From: an uncultured Flavobacteriaceae bacterium
Lineage (GTDB): Bacteria; Bacteroidota; Bacteroidia; Flavobacteriales; Flavobacteriaceae
Assembly: GCA_947494825.1 (NCBI GenBank)
Contig: CANLWN010000006.1
Coordinates: 327,271-391,270 of the forward strand
Reading direction: 5' to 3'
DNA length: 64,000 nt
A program made the position numbers and the translations under genes. This document shows, one piece after another, positions 37,115 through 46,651 of this stretch. Positions within the stretch are counted from its first letter, which is position 1. Each line of letters starts with the position of its first letter. The notes under the pieces were generated by a model, which worked only from the letters and a program-made list of their open reading frames with translations, was not told where the DNA came from and searched no databases.

Positions 37115-38151
37115 GGTGCCGGATTGGGAATGGCCCCATGGATTTCCTCTATGCCCTTTAGTACCTCTTCGGACAAGTCCAGTTCAATACTGGCAATATT
37201 TTCCTTTAACTGTTCCATACTGGTGGCCCCTATGATAGTACTGGTAACAAAGGGTCTGGTATTCACAAAGGCCAGGGCCATCTGCGCCAAGGACATCTGA
37301 TGCTCCTGGGCCAGATCATAGTAACGTTGGGTCGCGGCTACGGCCGTCTCCCCACTGTAGCGGCTGTAATTCGGAAAGATGGTGATCCTGGCGTTTTCCG
37401 GCATTTTCCCTCCTAGGTATTTTCCGCTGAGCACGCCGAAGCCCATGGGGGAGTACGGAATTAATCCGATATTTTCGCGGATAGCGATTTCGGCCAACCC
37501 TACCTCAAAGGTACGGTTCAACAAGCTGTAGGGGTTTTGAATGGTGATCATCCTGGGCAAACTGTCATGCACCTTGGACTCTTCCAGGAAACGCATGGTG
37601 CCCCAGGGAGTTTCATTGGATAGGCCCACATGCCGTATTTTTCCTTCTTGGACCAGATCCCTTAGCGTTTCCAACACCTGGTGTATATTGTCTTTCCAGT
37701 AATCGGTAACTTGATGGGTATATCCCCGTTGCCCAAAGAAGTTGGTGGCCCTTTCCGGCCAATGCAACTGGTAAAGGTCTATATAATCGGTCTGCAAACG
37801 GGTCAAACTACCTTCCACTGCTTCAATAATGGAATCCCGACTAAAGCCTGTAGTTCGAATGAATTTTGTGTAATCGCCCTTTCCAGCAATCTTGGAGGCC
37901 AGAATGACCTTGTCCCTATTTCCTGTTTTTTTGAACCAATTCCCGATAATTTCCTCGGTGGCGGCATACAGCTCCTTTTTTGCTGGAACCGGATATAGTT
38001 CTGCCGTATCGAAAAAATTCACGCCTTGGTCCAGGGCATAGTTCATTTGTTGGTGGCCCTCTTCTTCGGTATTTTGACGGCCCCAGGTCATGGTGCCCAA
38101 ACAGATTTTGCTTACTTCAAGATCCGTGTGCGGTAGCTTGGTATATTTCAT
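37111..38151 (-). CDS. NADP(H)-dependent aldo/keto reductase, Tas-like
   Basis: 346 residues, a TIM-barrel AKR. The tetrad is visible: Asp and Tyr in FFDTAELYPVP, Lys in VILASKIAGKG, His in YQLHWPERATNFFG. Text such as GLSNETPWGTMRFLEE and ITIQNPYSLLNRTFEVGLAE closely follows the E. coli Tas protein. The physiological substrate is unknown. It has a -7 box at 38186-38193. Confidence 0.92.
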   Translation of the reverse strand: MKYTKLPHTDLEVSKICLGTMTWGRQNTEEEGHQQMNYALDQGVNFFDTAELYPVPAKKELYAATEEIIGNWFKKTGNRDKVILASKIAGKGDYTKFIRTTGFSRDSIIEAVEGSLTRLQTDYIDLYQLHWPERATNFFGQRGYTHQVTDYWKDNIHQVLETLRDLVQEGKIRHVGLSNETPWGTMRFLEESKVHDSLPRMITIQNPYSLLNRTFEVGLAEIAIRENIGLIPYSPMGFGVLSGKYLGGKMPENARITIFPNYSRYSGETAVAATQRYYDLAQEHQMSLAQMALAFVNTRPFVTSTIIGATSMEQLKENIASIELDLSEEVLKGIEEIHGAIPNPAP

Positions 38152-38185
38152 TTAAAAGGTAGGGATTAGCAATTATTTTTGCGGG

Positions 38186-38193
38186 CAAAGGTA
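38186..38193 (-). promoter_or_regulatory. -7 box TACCTTTG before the aldo/keto reductase
   Basis: Exact TAnnTTTG match on the minus strand, 34 bases before the ATG at 38151. Confidence 0.5.
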
Positions 38194-38224
38194 CAAATTA
38201 TCGTCCGATATGGTTTCGCCGCCC

Positions 38225-38989
38225 CTATTTTTCCAGCTCCAGCAAAATAGGACAATGGTCACTGTGCTTGGCTTCGGAAAGAATTACGGATCGCTTTAAC
38301 CTACTTTCCAAGGGCTGGCTCACCATGCCATAATCCAAACGCCAGCCTTTGTTGTTATTGCGCGCATTGGCCCTATAGCTCCACCAGGTATAATTATGCG
38401 GTTCCTTGTTGAAGTGTCTAAAGCTATCTATAAAACCACTGGCCATAAAATTTCCGATCCATTCGCGTTCAACCGGTAAAAAGCCCGATACGTTCTTGTT
38501 CCTTATGGGGTCATGGATATCAATAGCCTCGTGGCAAATGTTGTAATCCCCACAAACAACTAGATTGGGGTGTTCTTTCCGCAACTGGTTGGCATATTCC
38601 TGAAAATCGGCCATGTATTTCAGCTTAAACTCCAATCGGTCCATATTGGTGCCCGAAGGGAGGTACATGCTCATAACGGAGACGCCATTAAAATCGGCCC
38701 TAAGATTTCTTCCCTCGTGGTCCATATAGTCAATGCCCGTACCATAGGCCACATGATCCGGTTCTCGCTTGGCCAAAATGGCCACCCCACTGTAGCCCTT
38801 CTTTTGTGCGCTGTACCAGTAATTAAAAGGGTACCCTGCCCGATCAAAAATAGACAGGTCCAATTGTTCTTTCTGCGCCTTGGTTTCCTGTAGGCACACC
38901 ACATCGGGGTCTACACTTTGCAGCCATGCCACAAAACCTTTGTTCAGGGCTGCCCTGATACCGTTTACATTATAGGAGACGATTTTCAT
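38225..38989 (-). CDS. xth: Exodeoxyribonuclease III
   Basis: 254 residues. It is the AP endonuclease/3'-exonuclease of base-excision repair. Endonuclease-exonuclease-phosphatase motifs: KIVSYNVNGIRAALNKGF, VCLQETKAQ, NLVVCGDYNICHEAIDIHDP, and the final SEAKHSDHCPILLEL with the catalytic Asp-His. It is close to full family length. Confidence 0.96.
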   Translation of the reverse strand: MKIVSYNVNGIRAALNKGFVAWLQSVDPDVVCLQETKAQKEQLDLSIFDRAGYPFNYWYSAQKKGYSGVAILAKREPDHVAYGTGIDYMDHEGRNLRADFNGVSVMSMYLPSGTNMDRLEFKLKYMADFQEYANQLRKEHPNLVVCGDYNICHEAIDIHDPIRNKNVSGFLPVEREWIGNFMASGFIDSFRHFNKEPHNYTWWSYRANARNNNKGWRLDYGMVSQPLESRLKRSVILSEAKHSDHCPILLELEK

Positions 38990-39080
38990 CAGTACTTTTT
39001 TAGGTGGACTTTACAGCAGCTAAAAGTAACAAAATCGGGAATATACTGGGTAGCATTGGCGCATAAAAAATTGGATTTTA

Positions 39081-39088
39081 TACTTTTG
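39081..39088 (+). promoter_or_regulatory. -7 box TACTTTTG before the barrel-TonB receptor pair
   Basis: Exact TAnnTTTG match, 40 bases before the ATG at 39129. Confidence 0.5.
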
Positions 39089-39128
39089 GAACGGGATTTG
39101 TATTACAGGGATAGTAAAAACAGACAGC

Positions 39129-39653
39129 ATGAAAAAGTTTTACATTTTGGTCCTATTCACTATGGCAGCACATTTTGGCATGGCCCAAGCCTATCCACGA
39201 TACCAGAACGACCATGAGCTAAAATTCAATGCCGGCCTTTTTCTGGCCACGACGACACTCGATTTTTCCTATGAATATTTTTTTAGCGAGGACACCAGTT
39301 TTGGGGGTACCGTTTATTTTGACAACGATGCGCTGGACTATAACGGTGATTTTGGCATAGGCCCCAACTTCCGGGCCTATTTTGGTTATGGCCCTCGGAG
39401 CGGTTTTTTTGCCGAGGCCTTTGGCCTGTACTACACGGGTGAGGACGACTCCCCGAACGGTGGGGTACCAGGAGCCCGGAACAACGAGTACAGTACGGTG
39501 GCACTGGGCCTTGGACTTGGGAACAAATGGGTAACGCGAAGCGAAAAATTCACCCTGGAAATCAACGGTGGGTTTGGCCGAAACGTGAATCCGGAAGATT
39601 TCCAGGAGACCTTTATGTATCGGGTAGGCCTATCTGTCGGTTTTCGGTTTTAA
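39129..39653 (+). CDS. Outer-membrane beta-barrel protein, function unknown
   Basis: 174 residues. Signal peptide (FYILVLFTMAAHFGMAQA), then alternating strands rich in Gly and aromatic residues (FNAGLFLATTTLDFSYEYFF, GIGPNFRAYFGYG, STVALGLGLGNKWV). The C-terminus is a terminal FRF, typical of proteins inserted by the BAM machinery. Size suggests an 8-stranded barrel. It is followed after 21 bases by a TonB-dependent receptor, so a shared uptake role is possible. Confidence 0.75.
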   Translation: MKKFYILVLFTMAAHFGMAQAYPRYQNDHELKFNAGLFLATTTLDFSYEYFFSEDTSFGGTVYFDNDALDYNGDFGIGPNFRAYFGYGPRSGFFAEAFGLYYTGEDDSPNGGVPGARNNEYSTVALGLGLGNKWVTRSEKFTLEINGGFGRNVNPEDFQETFMYRVGLSVGFRF

Positions 39654-39657
39654 TCCC

Positions 39658-39665
39658 TATTTTTG
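39658..39665 (+). promoter_or_regulatory. -7 box TATTTTTG before the second TonB receptor
   Basis: Exact TAnnTTTG match, 9 bases before the ATG at 39675, in the short gap after the barrel gene. It may be an internal promoter or chance. Confidence 0.35.
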
Positions 39666-39674
39666 GCCCCGTAT

Positions 39675-41762
39675 ATGAATATGATCAGGGCCTCCCTAGT
39701 TTTTCTCGCCTTGCTTGCCGCGCTCACTATGAGCCGTGCACAGCAAACCCAAAACGACAGTATTACCGCCTTGGACGAGGTAGTATTGCTAGATACCATC
39801 GCCCATAGAAACCCCTTGGGCATCCTACCGACTAGCCAAGTAGGACCAACGGCCTTTCAAAACTATAGTCCCGTGGACCTCATCTCCCCCATCAATCAAA
39901 TTGCAGGCGTATACATACTTTCCGGGGCTTTGAACACCAATAGAATTACCATACGTGGCATCGGGGCGCGTACCCCTTTTGGCACGGATAAGCTCCGCTT
40001 GTATTACGATGATATTCCCGTCACCAATGGTACGGGCTTCTCCACGATAGAGACCTATGACCTTGAAAATTTAGGGCAGGTCGAGGTCATTAAAGGTCCC
40101 AAGGGCACGGCTTATGGCACCAATCTCGGCGGGGCCATATTGCTAAGGACCCAAAGACCGGAAGAAGCGGCCACACGGTTCAAAAACAACCTGACCATAG
40201 GTTCTTTTGGTCTGATCAAAAACAATCTGGGTTTCAACCATCAGGAAGGTCCGCTTACCTTAAACTTGCGCTACGGTCATCTGGAGACCGACGGGTATCG
40301 GGAAAACAGCCGCTTTGACCGGGATGGTTTTTTGCTCCATACCTCCTATCGCATAAGCGACCGGAGCTCCATGTCCCTGTTGCTCAACCATGTTAACTAT
40401 ACCGCGCAGATTCCCAGTTCCCTAAGCCAATCGGCCTTCGATGAAGACCCTAGTCAGGCTGCCGCCAACTGGTTGGCCGCCCAAGGTTTTGAAAGCAATC
40501 GATATACCCTGTTGGGGATTTCGCATACGTATGTCTTTTCCAGTCGATTGGAAAACACCACCAGTGTCTTCTACACCTATTTGGATCAATTTGAGGCCAG
40601 ACCCTTCAATATTGTGGACCAGTTTACCAATGGCTACGGGTTAAGGACACGTTTTTTTGGAAATTTTGGAACGGGTAACAGCCCTTTGGAATATAACTTG
40701 GGAGCTGAACTTTATACGGATGAGTTTCATGGGGGAACCTTTGAAAACCTATTTCGGGACAACGATGGCAATGGCAGTTTGCTGGGCGATAAAATCGGGG
40801 ACAACAAGGAGTTCCGCAGACAGTACAATCTGTTTGCCGGCCTCACTGTTCCCCTGACTGCCCGCTTCAAGGCCCAGGCGGGCTTAAGCCTGAACAATAC
40901 CTTTTATGATTTTAGGGATCGCTTTAATACGGGGGCTGCCAACACCAGCGCGGAGCGCGACTTCCCCCCCATTGTTCTTCCCAGTTTTAGTCTGCGGTAT
41001 ACCGCTTCAAAAGGGCATCTCGTTTACGCCAATATTAGTCGCGGCTTCTCCAATCCCGGATTGGAAGAGACGCTGACACCGGACGGCGCCTTGAACCCTG
41101 ATATTTCACAGGAGACAGGAACCAATTACGAGCTGGGCACTCGGCTCTTTCTGGACAAAGGGAGATTACGGATTACCCTGGCCCTCTACCGTATGGATGT
41201 CAAAAACCTACTCGTGGCAGAACGCGTTGGGGAAGATCAATTTATCGGAAGAAACGCCGGAAGTACAAAACACCAGGGTCTGGAAACCGAGCTGAACTAC
41301 AGTATTCCCCTTGGTACCAGAGCGCGTATAGCACCTTTCATCAGCTATACCCTTAACGACCATAGCTTTGTGGATTTTGTGGATGGCGATACCGTATTTT
41401 CGGGCAACCCGCTGACCGGAGTTCCTCGACATCGTATCAACTCGGGGCTTCAATTTCATCATACCGCCGGTTTCTATTGGAACCTGGCGCACACTACCGT
41501 AGGGGCGATTCCCTTGACAGATGCCAACACCCTTTCCAGTGAGCCGTATACGGTCTTCAATACGCGGCTAGGGTACAAACGGGCGTTTTCCAAGAAGTTT
41601 GGTATGCAATTGGATCTGGGCATCAACAATTTGTGGAATACCCGTTACGCAAGATCCGTACTGATCAATGCAGTAGGCTTTGGTGGCGCGGAGCCCCGTT
41701 TTTTTAATCCAGGGGATGCCAGAAACTATTACGGCAGCTTGGGCCTTAGTTATCGGCTTTGA
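39675..41762 (+). CDS. TonB-dependent receptor (siderophore/vitamin type)
   Basis: About 695 residues. Signal peptide (IRASLVFLALLAALTMSRAQ), a TonB-box-like stretch (ALDEVVLLDT) and a plug at about 50-160 (ILSGALNTNRITIRGIGART, YDLENLGQVEVIKGPKGTAY in overlap). The barrel ends in LGLSYRL. No CarboxypepD-like domain, so it is closer to FecA/BtuB-like receptors than to SusC. ATGs at 39675 or 39681 are possible starts. It is convergent with glyS, one base apart. Confidence 0.92.
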   Translation: MNMIRASLVFLALLAALTMSRAQQTQNDSITALDEVVLLDTIAHRNPLGILPTSQVGPTAFQNYSPVDLISPINQIAGVYILSGALNTNRITIRGIGARTPFGTDKLRLYYDDIPVTNGTGFSTIETYDLENLGQVEVIKGPKGTAYGTNLGGAILLRTQRPEEAATRFKNNLTIGSFGLIKNNLGFNHQEGPLTLNLRYGHLETDGYRENSRFDRDGFLLHTSYRISDRSSMSLLLNHVNYTAQIPSSLSQSAFDEDPSQAAANWLAAQGFESNRYTLLGISHTYVFSSRLENTTSVFYTYLDQFEARPFNIVDQFTNGYGLRTRFFGNFGTGNSPLEYNLGAELYTDEFHGGTFENLFRDNDGNGSLLGDKIGDNKEFRRQYNLFAGLTVPLTARFKAQAGLSLNNTFYDFRDRFNTGAANTSAERDFPPIVLPSFSLRYTASKGHLVYANISRGFSNPGLEETLTPDGALNPDISQETGTNYELGTRLFLDKGRLRITLALYRMDVKNLLVAERVGEDQFIGRNAGSTKHQGLETELNYSIPLGTRARIAPFISYTLNDHSFVDFVDGDTVFSGNPLTGVPRHRINSGLQFHHTAGFYWNLAHTTVGAIPLTDANTLSSEPYTVFNTRLGYKRAFSKKFGMQLDLGINNLWNTRYARSVLINAVGFGGAEPRFFNPGDARNYYGSLGLSYRL

Positions 41763-41763
41763 A

Positions 41764-43308
41764 CTACGCCAATTTCTTGAGCCAGTTTTTCATGTCTACC
41801 TCCTCGGCGATAATATTCCGTACCGCATCGATGGCCACACGCTGCTGTTCCATGGAATCTCGGTGACGAATGGTTACGGTCCTGTCTTCCAAGGTCTGGT
41901 GATCCACGGTAATGCAGAAGGGAGTGCCTGCAGCATCCTGTCTGCGATAACGTCTTCCTACCGCATCCTTTTCATCGTAACTCACATTGAAATCCCATTT
42001 TAGGTCATCAATAATTTCATGGGCAATCTCTGGCAGGCCATCCCTTTTTATCAAGGGCAGGACCGCTGCCTTGGTCGGTGCCAGGACCGCGGGGATCCTG
42101 AGTACGGTACGCACCGTTCCATTTTCCAGTTCCTCCTCCTGAAGCGCGTGGGAAAATACCGCCAGAAACATACGATCCAGACCTATGGAAGTCTCTACGA
42201 CGTAGGGGACATAACTTTCGTTGAGCTCGGGGTCAAAATACTGCAGTTTTTTGCCCGAAAATTTTTCGTGACTCCCCAGATCAAAATCCGTTCGTGAATG
42301 GATGCCTTCCAATTCCTTGAATCCAAAAGGGAACTTAAATTCAATATCGGCTGCAGCATCCGCGTAGTGGGCCAGTTTTTCATGATCGTGAAAGCGATAG
42401 TTCTCTTCCCCCATGCCCAGCGACAAATGCCATTTCATTCGGTTCTCCTTCCACTTCCCGTACCATTCTTTCTGTGAACCCGGACGAATAAAGAACTGCA
42501 TCTCCATCTGTTCAAACTCGCGTTGGCGGAAAATAAATTGGCGGGCCACGATCTCATTTCGGAACGCCTTTCCTACTTGGGCAATTCCAAAAGGGATTTT
42601 CATGCGGCCCGATTTTTGTACGTTCAGGAAATTGACAAATATGCCCTGCGCGGTTTCGGGGCGTAAGTACAGCTCCATGGCCGTATCGGCCGAAGCGCCC
42701 AGTTTGGTGCCGAACATCAGGTTAAACTGTTTAACATCGGTCCAGTTTTTGGATCCGGATACCGGACATACGATTCCCAGCTCCTCGATCAGGGCCTTGA
42801 CATCGGCCAAATCTTCCTTTTCCAAGGACTGGCCCATGCGCTTTAGGATGGCTGCAGCCTTCTCCGCATAACCCACCACCCTGGGGTTGGTGGTCAGGAA
42901 CTGCTCCTTGTCGAAGCTATCCCCAAAACGTTTGGCCGCTTTGGCCACTTCCTTATCTATTTTGGCCTCGATCTTGGCCACGTGGTCCTCGATCAAAACA
43001 TCGGCCCGGTAGCGTTTTTTGGAATCCTTGTTATCTATTAGGGGGTCATTGAAGGCATCAACATGGCCAGAAGCTTTCCAAGTGGTGGGATGCATAAAGA
43101 TGGCAGCATCGATACCCACAATGTTATCGTTCATTTGAACCATGGCCTTCCACCAATATTCTCGAATATTTTTTTTGAGTTCGGCCCCATTCTGTGCGTA
43201 ATCGTACACCGCACTGAGTCCGTCATATATTTCACTGGATTGGAATACATACCCGTATTCCTTGGCATGGGAAATGACCTTCTTGAACTTGTCCTCTTGT
43301 TTTACCAT
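41764..43308 (-). CDS. glyS: Glycyl-tRNA synthetase (alpha2 type)
   Basis: 514 residues, the single-chain class II enzyme of the GlyQS type. Motifs: KEYGYVFQSSEIYDGLSAVY at the N-terminus, YLRPETAQGIFVNFLNVQKS, GIAQVGKAFRNEIVARQFIF (motif 2) and TSIGLDRMFLAVF (motif 3). The C-terminal anticodon-binding domain has TPFCITVDHQTLEDRTVTIR. The ATG is four bases from a -7 box at 43313-43320. Confidence 0.97.
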   Translation of the reverse strand: MVKQEDKFKKVISHAKEYGYVFQSSEIYDGLSAVYDYAQNGAELKKNIREYWWKAMVQMNDNIVGIDAAIFMHPTTWKASGHVDAFNDPLIDNKDSKKRYRADVLIEDHVAKIEAKIDKEVAKAAKRFGDSFDKEQFLTTNPRVVGYAEKAAAILKRMGQSLEKEDLADVKALIEELGIVCPVSGSKNWTDVKQFNLMFGTKLGASADTAMELYLRPETAQGIFVNFLNVQKSGRMKIPFGIAQVGKAFRNEIVARQFIFRQREFEQMEMQFFIRPGSQKEWYGKWKENRMKWHLSLGMGEENYRFHDHEKLAHYADAAADIEFKFPFGFKELEGIHSRTDFDLGSHEKFSGKKLQYFDPELNESYVPYVVETSIGLDRMFLAVFSHALQEEELENGTVRTVLRIPAVLAPTKAAVLPLIKRDGLPEIAHEIIDDLKWDFNVSYDEKDAVGRRYRRQDAAGTPFCITVDHQTLEDRTVTIRHRDSMEQQRVAIDAVRNIIAEEVDMKNWLKKLA

Positions 43309-43312
43309 GCGG

Positions 43313-43320
43313 CAAAAATA
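43313..43320 (-). promoter_or_regulatory. -7 box TATTTTTG four bases before glyS ATG
   Basis: The minus strand reads TATTTTTG, CCGC, ATG. Same four-base spacing as bioF, recX and panD. Confidence 0.55.
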
Positions 43321-43345
43321 GAATATTGGTCCAAAACGAAGTAAT

Positions 43346-44242
43346 TTATTTCAATTGAAATTCAGAGGAAGCCAGTAATTTTTCGTCCTCAAAAACATTG
43401 AGCGTGTAATTTCCTTCCCGTAAGGAACCGGAAGGTATGGTGATTACGTCACATACATTGACCTCTTCTCCCATAAAGATAAGCTCAACCCGCTTGCTGT
43501 AGATATTACCATTAACGGAAATGGTATTTGCGTTATCCTCAATAATCTGTTTGTTGGGGCCCAGAAATTGAAAATAGAGCACTTTTTCCTCGCTGCCGGA
43601 ATTGGGGTTGCCAATTACGGTAACGCATCCTCTTAACTTCTCAATGGTAGATGCCTTGTTCGTCTTAATGGGTTTCCCGTTACGAAGTCTGAAACCACTG
43701 CCCTCGGAATCGCGAAGTTTTAGATAACTCTTGGTCCTGAGCTCCTTGCTCAGTTCCCTGTTCTTTCGTCTAAGCTGGGCCTCCGCTTCTGCCAAGGAAC
43801 TGCTCTTACCGCGCAATTCCTCTATTTTCTTGTTGGTCTCCTCGTACTTGTCCGAGAGGAGCATGTTGTTATACTTTAGGAAGTTGTTCTTTAACTTCAG
43901 GCTATCGTGCCTAGATTCGAGCTTTCGAAGTTCCTTTTTGTATTCCCTTAATTTGTCTACCGTAAAATTTAACCTTCCCACCGAGTCCAAAAGTTGTTGT
44001 ACACGAAACCTGGAGTCCTGTAGCTCTATCTCATTTACCTCGTTCAAGGCCGAAAGCCGGTCTACCTCCGTTTTCATCAACGTAAGATCCTTCACCAACA
44101 ACCCCTTTTCCTGCTCCAAAAAATTGATTTGGGTAGTAGATTGCGCATAGCTGTAGTAAAAGGCTATTAAAATACCTATGATTACAGCAACCAAAGCGGC
44201 AAGGATAATCTTATAGTTGAATTTGTTATCTTGAAGGTTCAT
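43346..44242 (-). CDS. Membrane-anchored coiled-coil protein, function unknown
   Basis: 298 residues. A short cytoplasmic start, one membrane helix at about 11-33 (IILAALVAVIIGILIAFYYS), then a long coiled coil at about 38-175 with heptads of Leu and charged residues. A C-terminal globular domain (about 190-298) contains two cysteines (RGCVTVIG, VNVCDVITIP). The globular part probably faces the periplasm. I do not recognise a named family. It is divergent from comF. Confidence 0.75.
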   Translation of the reverse strand: MNLQDNKFNYKIILAALVAVIIGILIAFYYSYAQSTTQINFLEQEKGLLVKDLTLMKTEVDRLSALNEVNEIELQDSRFRVQQLLDSVGRLNFTVDKLREYKKELRKLESRHDSLKLKNNFLKYNNMLLSDKYEETNKKIEELRGKSSSLAEAEAQLRRKNRELSKELRTKSYLKLRDSEGSGFRLRNGKPIKTNKASTIEKLRGCVTVIGNPNSGSEEKVLYFQFLGPNKQIIEDNANTISVNGNIYSKRVELIFMGEEVNVCDVITIPSGSLREGNYTLNVFEDEKLLASSEFQLK

Positions 44243-44278
44243 TCAATAAGGTAATTTATAAGTAGGTTACAATAAAAT

Positions 44279-44983
44279 TTGTTCTATTCCAAGCTTTCAA
44301 ATATACTAAATGATATCAACACAGTCCTAGTGCCGGAGGCATGTTTTGGTTGTAATGCACTCTTGCACAGAGGTGAACGATTATTGTGTACCGTTTGTCG
44401 AAATCAGCTACCACTCACCGAGTACAATTTCATCGATGAAAACCCGGTAGACCGTATTTTTTACGGTAGAATTGCCATTGAAAAGGCCAGTTCTTTCCTA
44501 ATTTACACCGAAAACGGTATTGTTCAACGTTTAATCCACTACTTAAAGTATAAAAACCAGGAACAAATTGGTGCTTTTCTCGGCGAATGGTATGGACAAT
44601 TACTTGGGGAATCTCCCGTGCTGCAAGGGATAGATTGTATTGTTCCCGTACCTTTGCACAAAAATCGATTGCGCAAAAGGGGCTATAACCAGCTTACGCT
44701 TTTCGGTGAACGTTTAGCGCAACATTTAAATGCGTCTTTCGAGGGACAGTTACTGCTAAAAACCGCCAATACAAGGACACAGACCAAAAAGGGACGCGGG
44801 TTCAGATGGCATGCCGATAAAGCCTTATATACCTTATCGGACATGACATATTTCAGGAACAAAAGGGTGCTTTTGATAGATGATGTGGTCACCACCGGTG
44901 CTACCTTGGAGGCCTGTGCGAAGGCCCTGCAAAAGGCCGATGGTGTTAAAGTGTATATCGCCACCATGGCCATGGTCCCGTAA
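44279..44983 (+). CDS. ComF family phosphoribosyltransferase-like protein
   Basis: 234 residues. An N-terminal zinc-binding segment (ACFGCNALLHRGERLLCTVC) and a C-terminal PRTase fold with the PRPP loop VLLIDDVVTTGATLEA. VPVPLHKNRLRKRGYNQLTLF is typical of ComF, linked to DNA uptake and possibly DNA repair or nucleotide salvage. The only upstream start in frame is TTG at 44279. Confidence 0.88.
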   Translation: MFYSKLSNILNDINTVLVPEACFGCNALLHRGERLLCTVCRNQLPLTEYNFIDENPVDRIFYGRIAIEKASSFLIYTENGIVQRLIHYLKYKNQEQIGAFLGEWYGQLLGESPVLQGIDCIVPVPLHKNRLRKRGYNQLTLFGERLAQHLNASFEGQLLLKTANTRTQTKKGRGFRWHADKALYTLSDMTYFRNKRVLLIDDVVTTGATLEACAKALQKADGVKVYIATMAMVP

Positions 44984-45037
44984 TTTTACTGTTCTGCAAA
45001 TTAGTTGTTTCTTTGCCTAAAGAATTTTGTCCTTGCT

Positions 45038-46651
45038 ATGGTCCGACGTTTTTTAGCGTACTTTTTTCTAATATTGATCATTCTTGCTTTTCTGCAATGT
45101 GCAAGACGGGGCAATCCTTCCGGAGGACCCAAGGACATTACGCCTCCCCAACTGGTAAGGGCAGATCCCGAGAATATGAGCCTTAATTTCAACGAAAAGA
45201 AAATACGGCTGTATTTTGATGAGTACATTAAACTGGAAGATGTTCAAAATCAGCTTGTTGTATCCCCACCCTTAAAATACCCCCCGGAACTAAGTCCGCA
45301 GGGATTGGCGAGCAAATATGTGGAAATTGTACTTAAGGATACCCTTAGGGAAAACACCACGTATACGCTGAATTTTGGGCAAAGCATTGTGGACAACAAT
45401 GAAGGAAATCCCAACAGTTTTCTTACCTATGTCTTTTCCACGGGAGACTATATTGATTCACTAACCGTTTCCGGCGTGGTCAGGGACGCTTTTAACCGGA
45501 ATGCCGACGCCTTTATCAGCGTTATGCTATACGAATTGGATAGTACCTATACCGATTCCACGATTTATAAAAGTCCGCCCTATTACATCACCAATACCTT
45601 GGACAGCACCACCATATTTCAGCTTAAGAACCTAAAAGCAGGAAAATATGCCATGGTAGGGATCAAGGATGAAGGCAGAAACAATCTGTTTGATCAGAAT
45701 ACGGACAAAATTGCCTTTATCAAGGATACCGTTTCCCTGCCCACCGATTCCATATACGTATTGAATTTGTTTAAGGAAGTGCCCGATTACAGTGCTTCCG
45801 TACCCAATTTTGCGGCCAGCAACAAGATTATCTTTGGCTATCAAGGTCAGGGCGACAGTATAGCCATACGGCCCCTTACCGTTTTGCCGGATACCATAAG
45901 GAGCCTCATTGCCAAAGAACCTGAAAAGGACACCCTCAATTTTTGGTTTACGCCCTTTGAGGCCGACTCCCTCGTTTTTACGGTAGGCAACACCATGGCA
46001 AAGGTGGTGGACACCTTTACGGTAAAGACGCGAAAGTTGGCAACGGACTCCCTTATTTTGGCTCCCAGCCATAGAGGCACCTTTCCGTTTGGGGAGCCCT
46101 TCCATATCAATGCCAACACCCCGATCGTAAAGATAGACACTGCCAAAATCAGCATCATGGATACGGATTCCGTGCCCGTGCCGTTTTCGGCCTCTCTGGA
46201 CACCCTTAAGAACCGTATGGATTTTGAGTTCGATGTGGCCCCTAACCAGCGTTATGGACTGCAACTTTTGCCCGGGGCGTTCCAGGATTTTTTCGAAACG
46301 GAGAACGATACGCTATCCTACGGACTCTCCACCGGAAGCTACGCGGACTTTGGCAATCTGAGCCTCAATCTTTCGGGAAATGTCAGCTATCCCCTGATCG
46401 TACAATTGACCGATGAGCAGGGTGGGGTTAAAAGGGAAATCTACGCCGCTAGGCCCACGCCGTTCGAATTCAACAACCTGGAACCCGCCAAGTATCTGAT
46501 CCGGGTAATCCATGATACCAATGGGAATGGGAAATGGGATACAGGAAATTATCTCATGAAACTGCAGCCCGAACGGGTGAGCTACTATCCCAGTGTCTTG
46601 GAAATGCGGGCCAATTGGGAACAGATCGAAACTTTCATCATCCCAGAGTAA
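45038..46651 (+). CDS. Ig-like (Big_5) domain lipoprotein
   Basis: 537 residues from the ATG at 45038. Lipobox FLQCARRG, then RGNPSGGPKDITPPQLVRAD, the entry to a bacterial Ig-like domain (about 30-130, NFNEKKIRLYFDEYIKLEDV). Further beta-sandwich regions follow, with a C-terminal carboxypeptidase-regulatory-like segment (YLIRVIHDTNGNGKWDTGNY). Cell-surface role unknown. A TTG at 45005 is in frame but precedes the signal. It overlaps the convergent nitrilase gene by 14 bases. Confidence 0.87.
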   Translation: MVRRFLAYFFLILIILAFLQCARRGNPSGGPKDITPPQLVRADPENMSLNFNEKKIRLYFDEYIKLEDVQNQLVVSPPLKYPPELSPQGLASKYVEIVLKDTLRENTTYTLNFGQSIVDNNEGNPNSFLTYVFSTGDYIDSLTVSGVVRDAFNRNADAFISVMLYELDSTYTDSTIYKSPPYYITNTLDSTTIFQLKNLKAGKYAMVGIKDEGRNNLFDQNTDKIAFIKDTVSLPTDSIYVLNLFKEVPDYSASVPNFAASNKIIFGYQGQGDSIAIRPLTVLPDTIRSLIAKEPEKDTLNFWFTPFEADSLVFTVGNTMAKVVDTFTVKTRKLATDSLILAPSHRGTFPFGEPFHINANTPIVKIDTAKISIMDTDSVPVPFSASLDTLKNRMDFEFDVAPNQRYGLQLLPGAFQDFFETENDTLSYGLSTGSYADFGNLSLNLSGNVSYPLIVQLTDEQGGVKREIYAARPTPFEFNNLEPAKYLIRVIHDTNGNGKWDTGNYLMKLQPERVSYYPSVLEMRANWEQIETFIIPE